A DNA stretch of 64,000 bases, from contig NZ_PGDQ01000004.1 in the NCBI RefSeq assembly GCF_003073135.1, positions 298,363 to 362,362 on the forward strand. Direction: 5' to 3'. Below are positions 1 through 9,063 of the stretch, piece after piece. The position numbers and the translations under genes are program-made. Position 1 is the first letter of the stretch. The number at the start of each line of letters is the position of its first letter. The notes under the pieces were generated by a model. That model saw only the letters and a program-made list of their open reading frames with translations, was not told the DNA's origin and searched no databases. This DNA comes from Euzebya rosea. GTDB lineage: Bacteria > Actinomycetota > Nitriliruptoria > Euzebyales > Euzebyaceae.

Positions 1-2
1 GA

Positions 3-1022
3 CAGTTCTCCGCGCCCGACGAGGTCCACGAGAACCGCCTGCTGGACTACCAGGCCCACCAGCGGCTGCTGCTGCCGCTGCTGGCCCGCACCTACGCGCT
101 GCACTTCGCGCAGGAGGAGCTGCTGCGTCGCTACGTCGCCTCCCAGGACGGCGACGACCCGGAGGCACGCCGCGAGGTCGAGTCGATCGCCGCCGGCATG
201 AAGGCGCAGGCGACGTGGCACTGCAACGAGGTCATGCAGGCCTGCCGCGAGGCCTGCGGCGGCGCCGGCTACCTGTCGGAGAACCGGCTGCCGTCGCTGC
301 GCGCCGACACCGACGTCTTCGCGACGTTCGAGGGTGCCAACACCGTGCTCATGCAGCTGGTCGCCAAGGGCCTGCTCACCGGGTACAGCGAGGAGTTCTC
401 GGAGCTGGACCTGATGGGCACCGTGCGGTTCGTCGCCGACCGGGTGCTGGACAACGTGGTGGAGCGGCTGCGGGCCGTGCCCCTGCTGCAGTCCCTCCGT
501 GGCGCCGCCCCGGTCCGGCAGACCGAGGACCTGCGCGACCGCGGCTGGCACTGCGAGCTGTTCGCCGACCGGGAGGAACACGCCCTCGAGACGGTGGCCG
601 CCCGCATCAAGGCCGGCATGGACGACGACGGCGATGCCTTCGCGGCCTTCAACCGGGCCCAGACCCACGTCCTGTACGCCGCCCGCGTGCACATGGAGAA
701 CGTCGTGCTCGGCCACCTGACCGCGGCGGTCGGCAGGTGCGAGGACGACGACGTGCGCGAGCTGCTCGGGCTGGTCGCCGACCTCTACGCCCTGCACACC
801 ATCGAGGCCGACCGGGGCTGGTTCCTCGAGCACGGCCGCCTGACCCCCGAGACCACCAAGGGGATCACCCAGATGGTCGACGTGCTGTGCAACGAGCTGC
901 GGCCACGGGCGCTGGAGCTGGTCGAGGCGTTCGGTGTCCCGGAGGAGGTGCTGATGGCGCCCATCGCCACCGGCGCCGAAGCGGCGCGTCAGCAGATGCG
1001 GTCGGTCGCCGGATCGGCCTGA
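3..1022 (+). CDS. Acyl-CoA oxidase/dehydrogenase, C-terminal part (5' end outside window)
   Basis: The frame is open from base 3, so the start lies upstream and about 340 C-terminal residues are present. The product should oxidise acyl-CoA to trans-2-enoyl-CoA in beta-oxidation, using FAD. The stretch CGGAGYLSENRLPSLRADTD, followed by VFATFEGANTVLMQLVAKGL, is the conserved C-terminal flavin-domain region of the acyl-CoA oxidase (ACOX) group, with the FEGAN glutamate segment. The remaining C-terminal ~180 residues are helical and acidic, like the extra ACOX domain. An oxidase-like family member is the best fit, but a dehydrogenase using ETF cannot be excluded because the N-terminal half is missing. 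An internal ATG at 198 is not the real start. Confidence 0.85.
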   Translation, partial: QFSAPDEVHENRLLDYQAHQRLLLPLLARTYALHFAQEELLRRYVASQDGDDPEARREVESIAAGMKAQATWHCNEVMQACREACGGAGYLSENRLPSLRADTDVFATFEGANTVLMQLVAKGLLTGYSEEFSELDLMGTVRFVADRVLDNVVERLRAVPLLQSLRGAAPVRQTEDLRDRGWHCELFADREEHALETVAARIKAGMDDDGDAFAAFNRAQTHVLYAARVHMENVVLGHLTAAVGRCEDDDVRELLGLVADLYALHTIEADRGWFLEHGRLTPETTKGITQMVDVLCNELRPRALELVEAFGVPEEVLMAPIATGAEAARQQMRSVAGSA

Positions 1023-1074
1023 CGGCCGGTCCCCGGAATCGTCGGGACGTGACACCGCTGGCATCATTGGGGAC

Positions 1075-1461
1075 ATGCCCGCCGAGCCCCGTTCCCCGTC
1101 GCTGCTGAACGCCCTGCGCGTTCGCTGTCCCCTCTGCGGGCACGACGGGATCACCGAGGGGTACGGCAACGTCGTCGACGAGTGCCCCAGCTGCCACTAC
1201 TCCTACACCCACGGCGAGGACGGCTACTGGGTCGGCGCCCTGATCATGAACATGGCCGTGTGCCTGATCAGCTTCTTCGTGGCGTTCCTCGGGACGATCC
1301 TGCTGACCTGGCCCGACGTGCCGTGGGGTGCGCTGACGTTCATCGCCATCGGCGTGATGGTCGCGGTGCCGATCTGGTTCTACCCCCGCTCCAAGACCGT
1401 GTGGGTGTGGGCGGACCTGCGGATCCACCCCTACACCGAGGACGAGCGACCGGCCGTCTGA
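1075..1461 (+). CDS. DUF983 small membrane protein with zinc ribbon
   Basis: A 128-residue protein. The N-terminus has two CxxC pairs (RCPLCG near residue 18 and ECPSCHY near residue 37), a treble-clef or zinc-ribbon pattern. Two hydrophobic segments follow (about residues 56-78 and 86-105). This is the architecture of the DUF983 family, whose role is unknown. Some members sit beside cytochrome oxidase genes, but nothing here suggests that. It stands alone between an acyl-CoA oxidase and the rpsA promoter. Confidence 0.75.
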   Translation: MPAEPRSPSLLNALRVRCPLCGHDGITEGYGNVVDECPSCHYSYTHGEDGYWVGALIMNMAVCLISFFVAFLGTILLTWPDVPWGALTFIAIGVMVAVPIWFYPRSKTVWVWADLRIHPYTEDERPAV

Positions 1462-1491
1462 CCCGGTCGGGCTCGCCGTCGTTGCCCTTGG

Positions 1492-1520
1492 TTGACAGCG
1501 GCCGGGTGGTACAGCAGACT
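1492..1520 (+). promoter_or_regulatory. Probable rpsA promoter
   Basis: A perfect -35 TTGACA (1492-1497) is followed after 17 bases by CAGACT (1515-1520), an acceptable actinobacterial -10. Transcription from about 1527 would give a roughly 145-base leader before the rpsA start at 1672. Confidence 0.55.
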
Positions 1521-1528
1521 GGCTGCTC

Positions 1529-1543
1529 GCCCCTATTCGGGGC
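1529..1543 (+). promoter_or_regulatory. Small hairpin at the 5' end of the rpsA leader
   Basis: Arms GCCCC and GGGGC enclose a TATTC loop and are followed by TTTCTG. It lies at the predicted transcript start. It could be a 5' stabilising stem, a weak attenuator, or a terminator for the upstream DUF983 gene. Confidence 0.35.
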
Positions 1544-1671
1544 TTTCTGTGCTGCACGCGACAGAGCCGCGCCCCAGCACCCGTGGCCCCCCGGACGAGG
1601 GGCACTCCCATCGAAGCCAGCGTCGACCGACGTCGACACCCTGCAGAATCCCCTGTGAACGGACCGCCAAC

Positions 1672-3255
1672 ATGACCGACCAGTACACCCTCACGTCCGC
1701 TGTGGACGAAGAACGCGAACGAGGTGCCGCCATCCTCCTCGAGGAGTTCGGCTCCGAAGAAGCGTTCCTCGCTGCCCTCGAGGCCACCGTCAAGGACTTC
1801 GACGACGGCGACATCGTGGAGGGGGTTGTCGTCAAGGTCGACCCCGAAGAGGTCCTGCTGGACATCGGGTTCAAGTCCGAGGGTGTCATCCCCTCGCGCG
1901 AGCTGAGCATCAAGCACGACGTCGACCCCAACGAGGTCGTCGCCGTCGGTGATGTCATCGAGGCACTGGTCCTGCAGAAGGAGGACAAGGACGGTCGTCT
2001 GGTCCTGTCCAAGAAGCGCGCCCAGTACGAGCGCGCCTGGGGCAAGATCGAGGAGATCCACGAGCGGGACTCCACGGTCACCGGCACCGTCATCGAGGTC
2101 GTCAAGGGCGGCCTCATCCTCGACATCGGCCTGCGCGGCTTCCTGCCCGCCTCGCTGGTGGAGATGCGTCGTGTCCGCGACCTGCACCCCTACGTGGGCC
2201 AGGAGCTCGAGTGCAAGGTCATCGAGCTCGACAAGAACCGCAACAACGTCGTCCTGTCCCGTCGCAAGTTCCTGGAGGAGACGCAGAGCGAGTTCCGCCG
2301 CGAGTTCCTCGAGACCCTGCAGAAGGGCGAGATCCGCAAGGGCACGGTCAGCTCCTGCGTCAACTTCGGTGCCTTCGTGGACCTGGGCGGCGTCGACGGC
2401 CTGGTCCACGTGTCCGAGCTGTCCTGGAAGCACGTCGACCACCCCGGTGAGGTCGTCGAGCTCGGCCAGGAGGTCGAGGTCGAGGTCCTGGACGTCGACC
2501 TGGAGCGCGAGCGCGTCTCCCTGTCGCTCAAGGCGACCCAGGAAGACCCGTGGCAGCAGTTCGCCCGCCAGCACTACGTCGGCGAGTTCGTCGAGGGCAA
2601 CGTCACGAAGCTCGTGCCGTTCGGTGCGTTCGTCAAGGTCGAGGACGGCATCGAGGGCCTGATCCACATCTCCGAGCTGGCCGACGCCCACGTCGAGCAG
2701 CCCGAGCAGGTCGTGAAGGTCAACGACCGGATCACCGTCAAGATCATCGACATCGACGACGTCCGTCGTCGTATCTCCCTCTCCCTGAAGCAGGCCGTCA
2801 AGGCCGGCTACGGCGAGGCCCCGGAGATCGACGAGGCCCCGGCCTACGCCGCGGAGGACTCCTCCTCGGGCCGTGCGCCCGAGGCTGGCGACGGTGGCTC
2901 GGCCATGGGTGCTGCCCTGGCCCAGGCCCTGCAGCGTTCCCAGGGGACGCAGGCCAGCTCCGAGGAGGCCAGCTCCGAGGAGGGTGGCCTGTCCGCCCAG
3001 GACGTCATCGCCCGGGTCCAGGCCCAGGCTGCTGCTGTCAAGGACGACGAGCCCGCCGAGGACACCGCTGCCGAGGAGGCTCCTGCTGAGGAGGCCGCCG
3101 TCGAGGAGGCTCCTGCTGAGGACGCTGCCGTCGAGGAGGCTCCGGCCGACGCGCCTGCGCCTGCCGAGGACGACACCACCACCGAGCAGGCCGTGTCCGA
3201 GGACACCGCCGACGCTCCCGCAGAGGACGCTCCGGCCGACGAGGCCACCGAGTAA
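1672..3255 (+). CDS. rpsA: 30S ribosomal protein S1
   Basis: A 527-residue protein that binds mRNA on the 30S subunit. Four S1 (OB-fold) repeats are visible at about residues 46-118, 134-202, 217-287 and 303-373, including the NFGAFVDLGGVDGLVHVSEL and PFGAFVKVEDGIEGLIHISE signatures. Four repeats are normal for actinobacteria. The C-terminal ~145 residues form a low-complexity Glu/Ala/Pro tail with repeated EEAPAEEAAVEEAPAED units, longer and more acidic than usual. The ATG at 1672 (MTDQYTLTSA) was chosen because homology begins there. The open frame runs 60 codons further upstream without S1-like sequence and would overlap the promoter. Confidence 0.95.
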   Translation: MTDQYTLTSAVDEERERGAAILLEEFGSEEAFLAALEATVKDFDDGDIVEGVVVKVDPEEVLLDIGFKSEGVIPSRELSIKHDVDPNEVVAVGDVIEALVLQKEDKDGRLVLSKKRAQYERAWGKIEEIHERDSTVTGTVIEVVKGGLILDIGLRGFLPASLVEMRRVRDLHPYVGQELECKVIELDKNRNNVVLSRRKFLEETQSEFRREFLETLQKGEIRKGTVSSCVNFGAFVDLGGVDGLVHVSELSWKHVDHPGEVVELGQEVEVEVLDVDLERERVSLSLKATQEDPWQQFARQHYVGEFVEGNVTKLVPFGAFVKVEDGIEGLIHISELADAHVEQPEQVVKVNDRITVKIIDIDDVRRRISLSLKQAVKAGYGEAPEIDEAPAYAAEDSSSGRAPEAGDGGSAMGAALAQALQRSQGTQASSEEASSEEGGLSAQDVIARVQAQAAAVKDDEPAEDTAAEEAPAEEAAVEEAPAEDAAVEEAPADAPAPAEDDTTTEQAVSEDTADAPAEDAPADEATE

Positions 3256-3275
3256 CCCTCCGCACCGGACACGTG

Positions 3276-3313
3276 CGTCGACCCCGCCACCACGGCGGGG
3301 TCGACGCCGTTTT
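3276..3313 (+). terminator. Rho-independent terminator of rpsA
   Basis: A perfect 13-bp stem (CGTCGACCCCGCC with GGCGGGGTCGACG) and a 5-base loop, then CCGTTTT. It lies 20 bases after the rpsA stop and separates it from coaE. Confidence 0.85.
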
Positions 3314-3346
3314 GCGTCCGGGACGGCGGCCCCCCACGATCCCACG

Positions 3347-3961
3347 ATGCAGCTCGTTGGCCTCACCGGTGGCATCGCATCCGGCAAGTCGACCGTGTCC
3401 CGGCGGTTCGCGGAGGTGCACGGGTTCCCCGTCATCGACGCCGACCTCGTGGCACGGGCCGTCGTCGAACCCGGTCAGCCGGCCCTGGCGGAGATCGCCT
3501 CGCGCTTCGGTGAGGACATCCTGCTGGCCGACGGCACGCTCGACCGTCCGGCGCTGGGCGCGATCGTCTTCGCCGACGAGGTCGCCCGCCGGGACCTCAA
3601 CGGCATCACCCACCCGCGGATCGCCGAGGAGATGGGTCGTCGCATCGCCGCCCATGCCGACCACGACGGCCCGGTCGTGGTCGACTCGCCGCTGCTGGTG
3701 GAGATGGGACACGCCGAGGCCTACCCGACGATCGTGGTCGTCGCCGCCGGCCCGGAGGTCCAGCACGACCGGCTCGTCGCCGACCGAGGCATGGACCCCG
3801 ACGAGGCGTGGGGCCGGATCAACAGCCAGGCACCCCTCGCCGACAAGCTGGCCGTCGCCACCCACGTCATCTGGAACGAGGGCACGCTGGCCGAGCTGGA
3901 GGCGCGCGTGGACGACGTCGCCGTCACCCTGCGGGCCAACCGCGCCGTCAGCGGGGGTTGA
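3347..3961 (+). CDS. coaE: Dephospho-CoA kinase
   Basis: A 204-residue cytoplasmic kinase for the last step of coenzyme A synthesis, phosphorylating the 3' hydroxyl of dephospho-CoA with ATP. The P-loop GLTGGIASGKST is at residues 5-16. DADLVAR, the THPRI segment and the DSPLLVE region are the family signatures. Many actinobacterial CoaE proteins carry a C-terminal UPF0157 domain; this one lacks it. The ATG at 3347 gives the P-loop its usual position. Its last 14 bases overlap the end of the convergent antiporter gene. Confidence 0.93.
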   Translation: MQLVGLTGGIASGKSTVSRRFAEVHGFPVIDADLVARAVVEPGQPALAEIASRFGEDILLADGTLDRPALGAIVFADEVARRDLNGITHPRIAEEMGRRIAAHADHDGPVVVDSPLLVEMGHAEAYPTIVVVAAGPEVQHDRLVADRGMDPDEAWGRINSQAPLADKLAVATHVIWNEGTLAELEARVDDVAVTLRANRAVSGG

Positions 3962-6077
3962 TCACCACCGCCACCGACATGGGAGCGGTGGCCAGCAGGT
4001 GGGTCACGGTGTGGCCGAGGAACGCCCCGCCCTCGTGACGCGGCTCGCCGCCGACCACCAGCAACGACGCGTCCGCCTCGACCGCGGCGGCGACGAGGTC
4101 CTCCGCCACGGTGCGGGACCGGCGCAGCTTGACGTCCACGCCCACGCCGGAGCGTTCGGCGTGCTGCCGGGGCTCGGCGAGCATCCCGTCGATGTCGGCG
4201 AAGGCCTGCGCCTGCCAGCGCGACGCCAGCGGGCGATCGTGCCGGTCGACGCGAGGTTGGTCGATGATGTGGATCATCGACAGCTCAGCCGCCCCGCCGG
4301 CTGCCATGCGGATCGCGAGGTCGATCGCCAGGCCACCCGATGTCGTGCCGCTCGCCCCGACGGCGATGCGGTCCAGCGCGATGTCCTCCGGCGGCCGGTC
4401 GAGCGCGCTGCGGACCAGCAGGACGGGCACGGTGGCGGAGGTCACGATCTGCTGCAGCACTGGGCTTGCGGTCGGGCCGCCGGCGGACGTGGCGGTGGCG
4501 CCGAGGGCGATCAGCTCGTAGCCCATGACGGACTCGGCCAGCACCGCCTTGGCGGGATCCTCGGCGATGTGGTCCCGCCAGCGCATGCGCCGGTCGACGT
4601 GGGTCTGGATGTTCCTGGCCGCCTCGCGACCGGCGGCCGCGTCCTCGGCGTCGGTGTGCACGGTGAGGGCCGTGATGCTGGCTGTCGGCGGCAGCACGCG
4701 GGAGAGCACTCGGCCCGCCAGGACCGACGAGCCACCACCCCGGGTGGGCAACAACGCCGTGCGGACGTGTGCCAGGACGCCGTTGTCGGTCTCGTCGTCC
4801 CCGTCGGGGTCCAGCTCGAGCAGCCAGGTCAGCAGGGGCGGGGCCATCAAGGACGTGGCCACGGCCATCACGACCACCGCGGAGTACGCCTCGCTGGACA
4901 GCACACCCAGGGACAGGCCGAGCGAGGCAACCACGATCTCCAGGGCCCCGCGGGCGTTCAGGCCCACGCCGATGGCCAGGCCGTCGCGGTTGCCGAAGCC
5001 GCCCAGACGGGCACCCACCCAGCCGCCGAGCACCTTCGCGCCGACGGCCACGGCGAGGATGGCCAGCGTCCACCACAGCAGGGGAGGGGCCACGATGGCG
5101 AACAGGTCGACCTTCAGGCCGGCGGTGGCGAAGAAGACGGGGGCGAGCACGTGGTCGGCCAGGGTGCTGAGGGGCTGCTCGACCCGGCGGCCGCCCAGCG
5201 GCGACCGTGCCAGGACCATGCCGGCCACGAACGCGCCGAGGACGGCCTCGACCCCCAGCGCCTGCGTGATCGACCCGGCGATGATGACGATGATCACCGA
5301 CACGCCGAGCATGGTGCCGTTGCTGGCGTCGTGGCGTCGGACGAACCGCAGCAGGCGGTCGACGCCGCGCTGGCCGATCGTCAGCCCACCGACGACGGTC
5401 AGCAACGCGCCGCCGAGCGCCACGGCGAGGCCCACAGCAGGGGACGTCCCACCCCCGACACCACCGGTGGCCACCGCGGCGACGACACCGAGCAGGGCCC
5501 AGCCGACCACGTCGTTGAGCATGCCGGCGGCGAGCATGATCTGCCCGACGCCAGCCTTGGCCAGCCGCAGCTCGCGCAGGACCTTGGCCACGACCGGAAG
5601 CGCCGAGATGCCGAGCGCCACACCCATGAACAGCGGCAGGGCGGCCCGATCCTCACCACCCGAGAACGAGTCGGGCAGGACCTGTCCGAGCCCGTACCCG
5701 AAGGTCACCGGGATGATCAGGCTGGCCCCACCGACCGTGAGCGCGGCCCGGCCCAGCCGACGCAGGGTGCCGAGGTCGACCTCGAACCCCGTGGCGGCCA
5801 GCAGCAGGACCACACCGAGCCAGGCCACCGCGGCGATCATGATCGCCACCGTTCCCTCGTCGGGGAACAGCTGCTCGGTCACCTGCGGGAAGACCCGCCC
5901 GAGCAGGGTCGGGCCCAGCAGGATGCCGGCAGCCAGCTCACCGACGACGGAGGGTTGGCCCATCCGCTTGGCCAGGTGCCCCAGCACCTTCGCCGACGCC
6001 AGCAGCAGCGCCAGCGCGATCCAGAAGCGGAGGAGGTCGGACTCGAGGACTGCGCCAGCGGCGAGGACGGGGGTCAT
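3948..6077 (-). CDS. CPA2-family cation:proton antiporter with C-terminal universal-stress domains
   Basis: A 709-residue membrane protein. The first ~400 residues contain about 12 hydrophobic segments typical of monovalent cation:proton antiporters (KefB/NapA type), including LAAGILLGPTLLGRVFP near residue 50 and the ND pair in AAGMLNDVVGWALLGVVA near residue 185, which corresponds to the ion-binding helix. The C-terminal ~280 residues look like two universal-stress-protein folds, with VGASGTTSGGLAIDLAIRMA and a final LLVVGGEPRHEGGAFLGHTV in the nucleotide-loop position. It presumably exchanges Na+ or K+ for H+ under nucleotide or stress control. Its start overlaps the upstream gene by 4 bp, so the two are co-translated. 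Confidence 0.88.
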   Translation of the reverse strand: MTPVLAAGAVLESDLLRFWIALALLLASAKVLGHLAKRMGQPSVVGELAAGILLGPTLLGRVFPQVTEQLFPDEGTVAIMIAAVAWLGVVLLLAATGFEVDLGTLRRLGRAALTVGGASLIIPVTFGYGLGQVLPDSFSGGEDRAALPLFMGVALGISALPVVAKVLRELRLAKAGVGQIMLAAGMLNDVVGWALLGVVAAVATGGVGGGTSPAVGLAVALGGALLTVVGGLTIGQRGVDRLLRFVRRHDASNGTMLGVSVIIVIIAGSITQALGVEAVLGAFVAGMVLARSPLGGRRVEQPLSTLADHVLAPVFFATAGLKVDLFAIVAPPLLWWTLAILAVAVGAKVLGGWVGARLGGFGNRDGLAIGVGLNARGALEIVVASLGLSLGVLSSEAYSAVVVMAVATSLMAPPLLTWLLELDPDGDDETDNGVLAHVRTALLPTRGGGSSVLAGRVLSRVLPPTASITALTVHTDAEDAAAGREAARNIQTHVDRRMRWRDHIAEDPAKAVLAESVMGYELIALGATATSAGGPTASPVLQQIVTSATVPVLLVRSALDRPPEDIALDRIAVGASGTTSGGLAIDLAIRMAAGGAAELSMIHIIDQPRVDRHDRPLASRWQAQAFADIDGMLAEPRQHAERSGVGVDVKLRRSRTVAEDLVAAAVEADASLLVVGGEPRHEGGAFLGHTVTHLLATAPMSVAVVINPR

Positions 6078-6775
6078 GCACCAACCTTCGGGCGGGTCGA
6101 GGGAGGAGTGGTGGTCGTGGGTGACCCCGGGTCGGAGGGCGCGCGGGTCAGGTCGACCAGGCGGGCCCGATGACGGCGACGGACCGGCTGCGGACCGAGG
6201 TTGCGCAGGCGTACACCGGTGACGCCCAGCGGGGGGCCGCCGCTGGGCGGCTCGACCAGCAGGACCTCGTGGTCACGCGGTACCCGCCGCAGCGCCTGCA
6301 GCCGCGTCGACCCGGGCAGCAGGGCGAGCGGCTGGGCCACATCGGCCCAGGTGCCGTGGAAGTCGGGACGGGCAAGTGCCGCGACGGCGACGTCCATCGA
6401 CACCACGCCCCAGCCGTCGTCGGTCCGGACGATCGCCGGGACGATCGGGGACAGCAGGGCGAGGTCGTGCCGGGGATGGGTCGACTGGCGACTGAGGCGC
6501 GGCAGGGGTTCGGCGACCTCGCCGAGCGTGACGTCCGGCAGCTGGCTGACCTCGTACTCGCGGTCCCGACGGGCCAGCAGCACCACCAGTCCGCAGGTGC
6601 CCAGGCACAGCACGCTCAGGCCCCAGCGCGCATGGGCCAGCGTGCCGTACAGGCCGGCGGCCAGCCCCGCGACCGACGCCGCCAGGCCCAGGTCGAGCAG
6701 CCCCGGCCGGGGCAATCCCACCCAACCCCGACCGTCGCGGCGGCTGGAGGTCTCGGAGGCGGGAGTTGCGGCCAT
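6074..6775 (-). CDS. Conserved hypothetical membrane protein coupled to the antiporter
   Basis: 233 residues, not recognised as a named family. Two hydrophobic segments occur near residues 28-48 and 50-67, followed by a mostly soluble part with the motif RRVPRDHEVLLVEPPSGGPP and a basic, proline-rich tail. The gene ends ATGA over the antiporter start, so it is probably an accessory or regulatory partner of the transporter. The 86 bases upstream of it separate it from the response-regulator gene on the same strand, so all four genes could form one transcript. Confidence 0.6.
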   Translation of the reverse strand: MAATPASETSSRRDGRGWVGLPRPGLLDLGLAASVAGLAAGLYGTLAHARWGLSVLCLGTCGLVVLLARRDREYEVSQLPDVTLGEVAEPLPRLSRQSTHPRHDLALLSPIVPAIVRTDDGWGVVSMDVAVAALARPDFHGTWADVAQPLALLPGSTRLQALRRVPRDHEVLLVEPPSGGPPLGVTGVRLRNLGPQPVRRRHRARLVDLTRAPSDPGSPTTTTPPSTRPKVGA

Positions 6776-6861
6776 GGCACCACACTGCGGGGCCCGGCCT
6801 CACCGTGCGTACTCGGGTTCGGGTAGATCCCCCCAGCGGACACGCGGTTGCCCCGAACGGA

Positions 6862-7518
6862 TCAGGGCGGGTCGACGACCTCGTACTGCAGGGCCAGGCT
6901 GACGGCCTCGAGGCGGCTGCCGGCCCCGAGCTTGCCCATCAGGTTGCGCACGTGGGTCTGCACCGTCTCCGGGGAGATCCCCAGCCGTTCGGCGGCCTCG
7001 GCCGTGCTGGCGCCGTACACGAGGTGCTCGAGCACCTCGACCTCCCGGCTGGTCAGGGCGTCGCGGACGAGCTCGGCGCGGCGACGGCGGTTCAGGTCGG
7101 CGTCCAGGGCGCGCAGGCGACGCTGCGTCTCGGCCGCGGGCAGGACCACCCCACCGCTGGCCACGACCCGGACCGCCGCGATGATCTCCGGGATCTCGGC
7201 GGTCTTCTGCAGCACCGAACGAGCCCCGGCCTGGATCGCCCGACCCAGCTCGCGGTCGTCCCGCAGGCCGGTCAGGACCACCGACGGCACCGGTGGGTCG
7301 GCTTCGAGCAGCGCGGCGACGACGTCGGCGCCGTGGCCGACGGGCAGCTCGAGGTCGACCACGGCCACGTCGGCCCCGGCGGCCGCGGCCACCGCTGCGT
7401 CGGGATCACCGTCCTCGCGATGGCCGATGACCTCGATGTCGTCCTCGAGGCCCATGACGGCGGTCATGGCCTGTCGCAGGCTGGCGTGGTCCTCGATCAG
7501 CAGGACACGGATGGTCAT
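6862..7518 (-). CDS. LuxR/NarL-family response regulator
   Basis: 218 residues. The receiver domain (1-120) shows the acidic pair at residues 9-10, the phosphoacceptor D55 in VVDLELP, and the conserved lysine in SVLQKTAE. The C-terminal helix-turn-helix (LTSREVEVLEHLVYGASTAE, then RLGISPETVQTHVRNLMGKL) binds DNA. The start at 7518 overlaps the stop of the histidine kinase gene by 4 bp, so kinase and regulator are a cognate pair. Likely targets are the downstream membrane protein and antiporter genes, by position only. Confidence 0.92.
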   Translation of the reverse strand: MTIRVLLIEDHASLRQAMTAVMGLEDDIEVIGHREDGDPDAAVAAAAGADVAVVDLELPVGHGADVVAALLEADPPVPSVVLTGLRDDRELGRAIQAGARSVLQKTAEIPEIIAAVRVVASGGVVLPAAETQRRLRALDADLNRRRRAELVRDALTSREVEVLEHLVYGASTAEAAERLGISPETVQTHVRNLMGKLGAGSRLEAVSLALQYEVVDPP

Positions 7519-9041
7519 CGGTTCTCCTCCACGGACTCCCGGAGCGGCAGCACCACACGAACCCTGGCCCCCGTGTCGGTGGGACGTTCGAAGGCCACTG
7601 TCCCACCGTGGGCGTTGACGATCTGTCGGACCACCCACAGCCCCAGGCCCGTGCCCTCGGCGTCGTCCTGGCCCCGACGGTACTTCTCGAACAGCTCCTC
7701 GGCGTGGACCCCCACCCCCGGGCCCTGGTCGGCGACACGGATCACGTAGGTCCCGTCGCGGGCGCGGCCCTCCAGGACGATCGGTGTGCCGACGGGCGCG
7801 TGGCGGACGGCGTTGGTGATCAGGTTGCGGAGCACCTGGGAGATGCGCACCGGGTCCAGCGGCAACGTCCGGTCCTCCGACGCCACGTGCACGGCGTGCT
7901 CGCCCGCCAGCGCCCTGCCGAACGACGCCGCCTCGTCCAGCAGCGGCGCGATCGCCACGGGGCGGAGGTCGACCGACAGGGCGGTGTCCTCCATCTGCTT
8001 CAGGTCGTCCATGCGGTCGATCAGCGTTCGCAGCCGCCGGGCCTCGGTGACGATCCCGTCGACGGCCCCCTGGCGGTCCTGGGGGTCCCCGCCCCGCTGG
8101 AGCAGGTGGCCGTAGGCGGAGATCGTGATCACCGGTGTGGACAGCTCGTGGGTGACCACCGACCGGAACGATGCCTCTCGTTCGACGTAGTCCTGCAGCC
8201 GGCTGGACACCTCCCGGAGCTCGCGGAGGTCCGCCTGCGAGACGTCGAGCGCCCGCACCCGGTCCGCTCGCAGGCGGGCCAGCTGCCGCACGACCCCGGC
8301 CAGCAGCACCAGCGCGGTGACGGCACGGAGCAGGTCGGCGGAGGTGATGACGGGACCGAGCCCGCTGGGGAAGATCGCCTCGTGCAGCTGGGTGAACACG
8401 CCCACGATCAGCGCCCACGAGAGCCATCGCTCCAGCGGCTGCTCGTCGCGGCGGTACAGCCGCTCCGCGAGGAACGCACCCAGGCCGAACAGCGCCATCG
8501 GCACGATCTCGAACGCACGCTGCACCGGGGTCGGCTGGGGAAAGCCGTCTGGCCCGATGACGGTGGGCAGGGCAGGGGAGGGGCCGGTGACGATGACGAC
8601 CTCGATGGCCACCAGCGCGAGGAGGGACACCGTGACCAACCGTGCGGTGGACCATCGGGGCCATTCCGCACCGGCCAGCACGAACAGCACACCGACGACG
8701 TAGCGGGCGGCGATCCAGGGCAGGAGGGTCTCGTCGCCGGTCAGGTCGGTGGTGCCCAGGTTGGGCAGCACGCCGAACCACAGGTCGGTCACCCCGAGCA
8801 GGACCAGCGCGGCGACGAACGGCCGGCGGGCAGCCTGGTCGACCCCGGTCCCGCCGGAGGCCAGCAGGCCGGCGGCAGCCATCGAGGCGAGGAACCGTGT
8901 CGTCTCCAGCGCAACCCGCGTTCCCGGTGCACGGAACGCCGGTGTGGGCGTGATCGGCAGGAAGACCGCGACGGTCACCGCGACCAGCGCCAGGACGAGC
9001 GCCAGATGGGAACGCCCCGACGACCTTGAGGAGACCGGCAT
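7515..9041 (-). CDS. Membrane-bound sensor histidine kinase
   Basis: 508 residues. The N-terminal ~250 residues hold about seven or eight hydrophobic segments, a membrane-embedded sensor without a recognisable periplasmic domain. A coiled linker (255-290) leads to the dimerisation box with H298 in VVTHELSTPV. The ATPase domain has the N box (NLITNAVRHA), G1 (DQGPGVG) and G2 (GTGLGLWVV). It should autophosphorylate and pass phosphate to D55 of the adjacent regulator. The gene is divergent from moaA, with only 22 bp between the starts. Confidence 0.9.
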   Translation of the reverse strand: MPVSSRSSGRSHLALVLALVAVTVAVFLPITPTPAFRAPGTRVALETTRFLASMAAAGLLASGGTGVDQAARRPFVAALVLLGVTDLWFGVLPNLGTTDLTGDETLLPWIAARYVVGVLFVLAGAEWPRWSTARLVTVSLLALVAIEVVIVTGPSPALPTVIGPDGFPQPTPVQRAFEIVPMALFGLGAFLAERLYRRDEQPLERWLSWALIVGVFTQLHEAIFPSGLGPVITSADLLRAVTALVLLAGVVRQLARLRADRVRALDVSQADLRELREVSSRLQDYVEREASFRSVVTHELSTPVITISAYGHLLQRGGDPQDRQGAVDGIVTEARRLRTLIDRMDDLKQMEDTALSVDLRPVAIAPLLDEAASFGRALAGEHAVHVASEDRTLPLDPVRISQVLRNLITNAVRHAPVGTPIVLEGRARDGTYVIRVADQGPGVGVHAEELFEKYRRGQDDAEGTGLGLWVVRQIVNAHGGTVAFERPTDTGARVRVVLPLRESVEENR

Positions 9042-9063
9042 CGTGCAAGGCTAGGCTGACGGC

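Noticed and set aside
865-3435. 856-codon open frame on the minus strand
   Set aside because: Antisense to rpsA and neighbours; the translation is Val/Leu/Asp/Gly low-complexity, as expected from reading high-GC coding DNA backwards.
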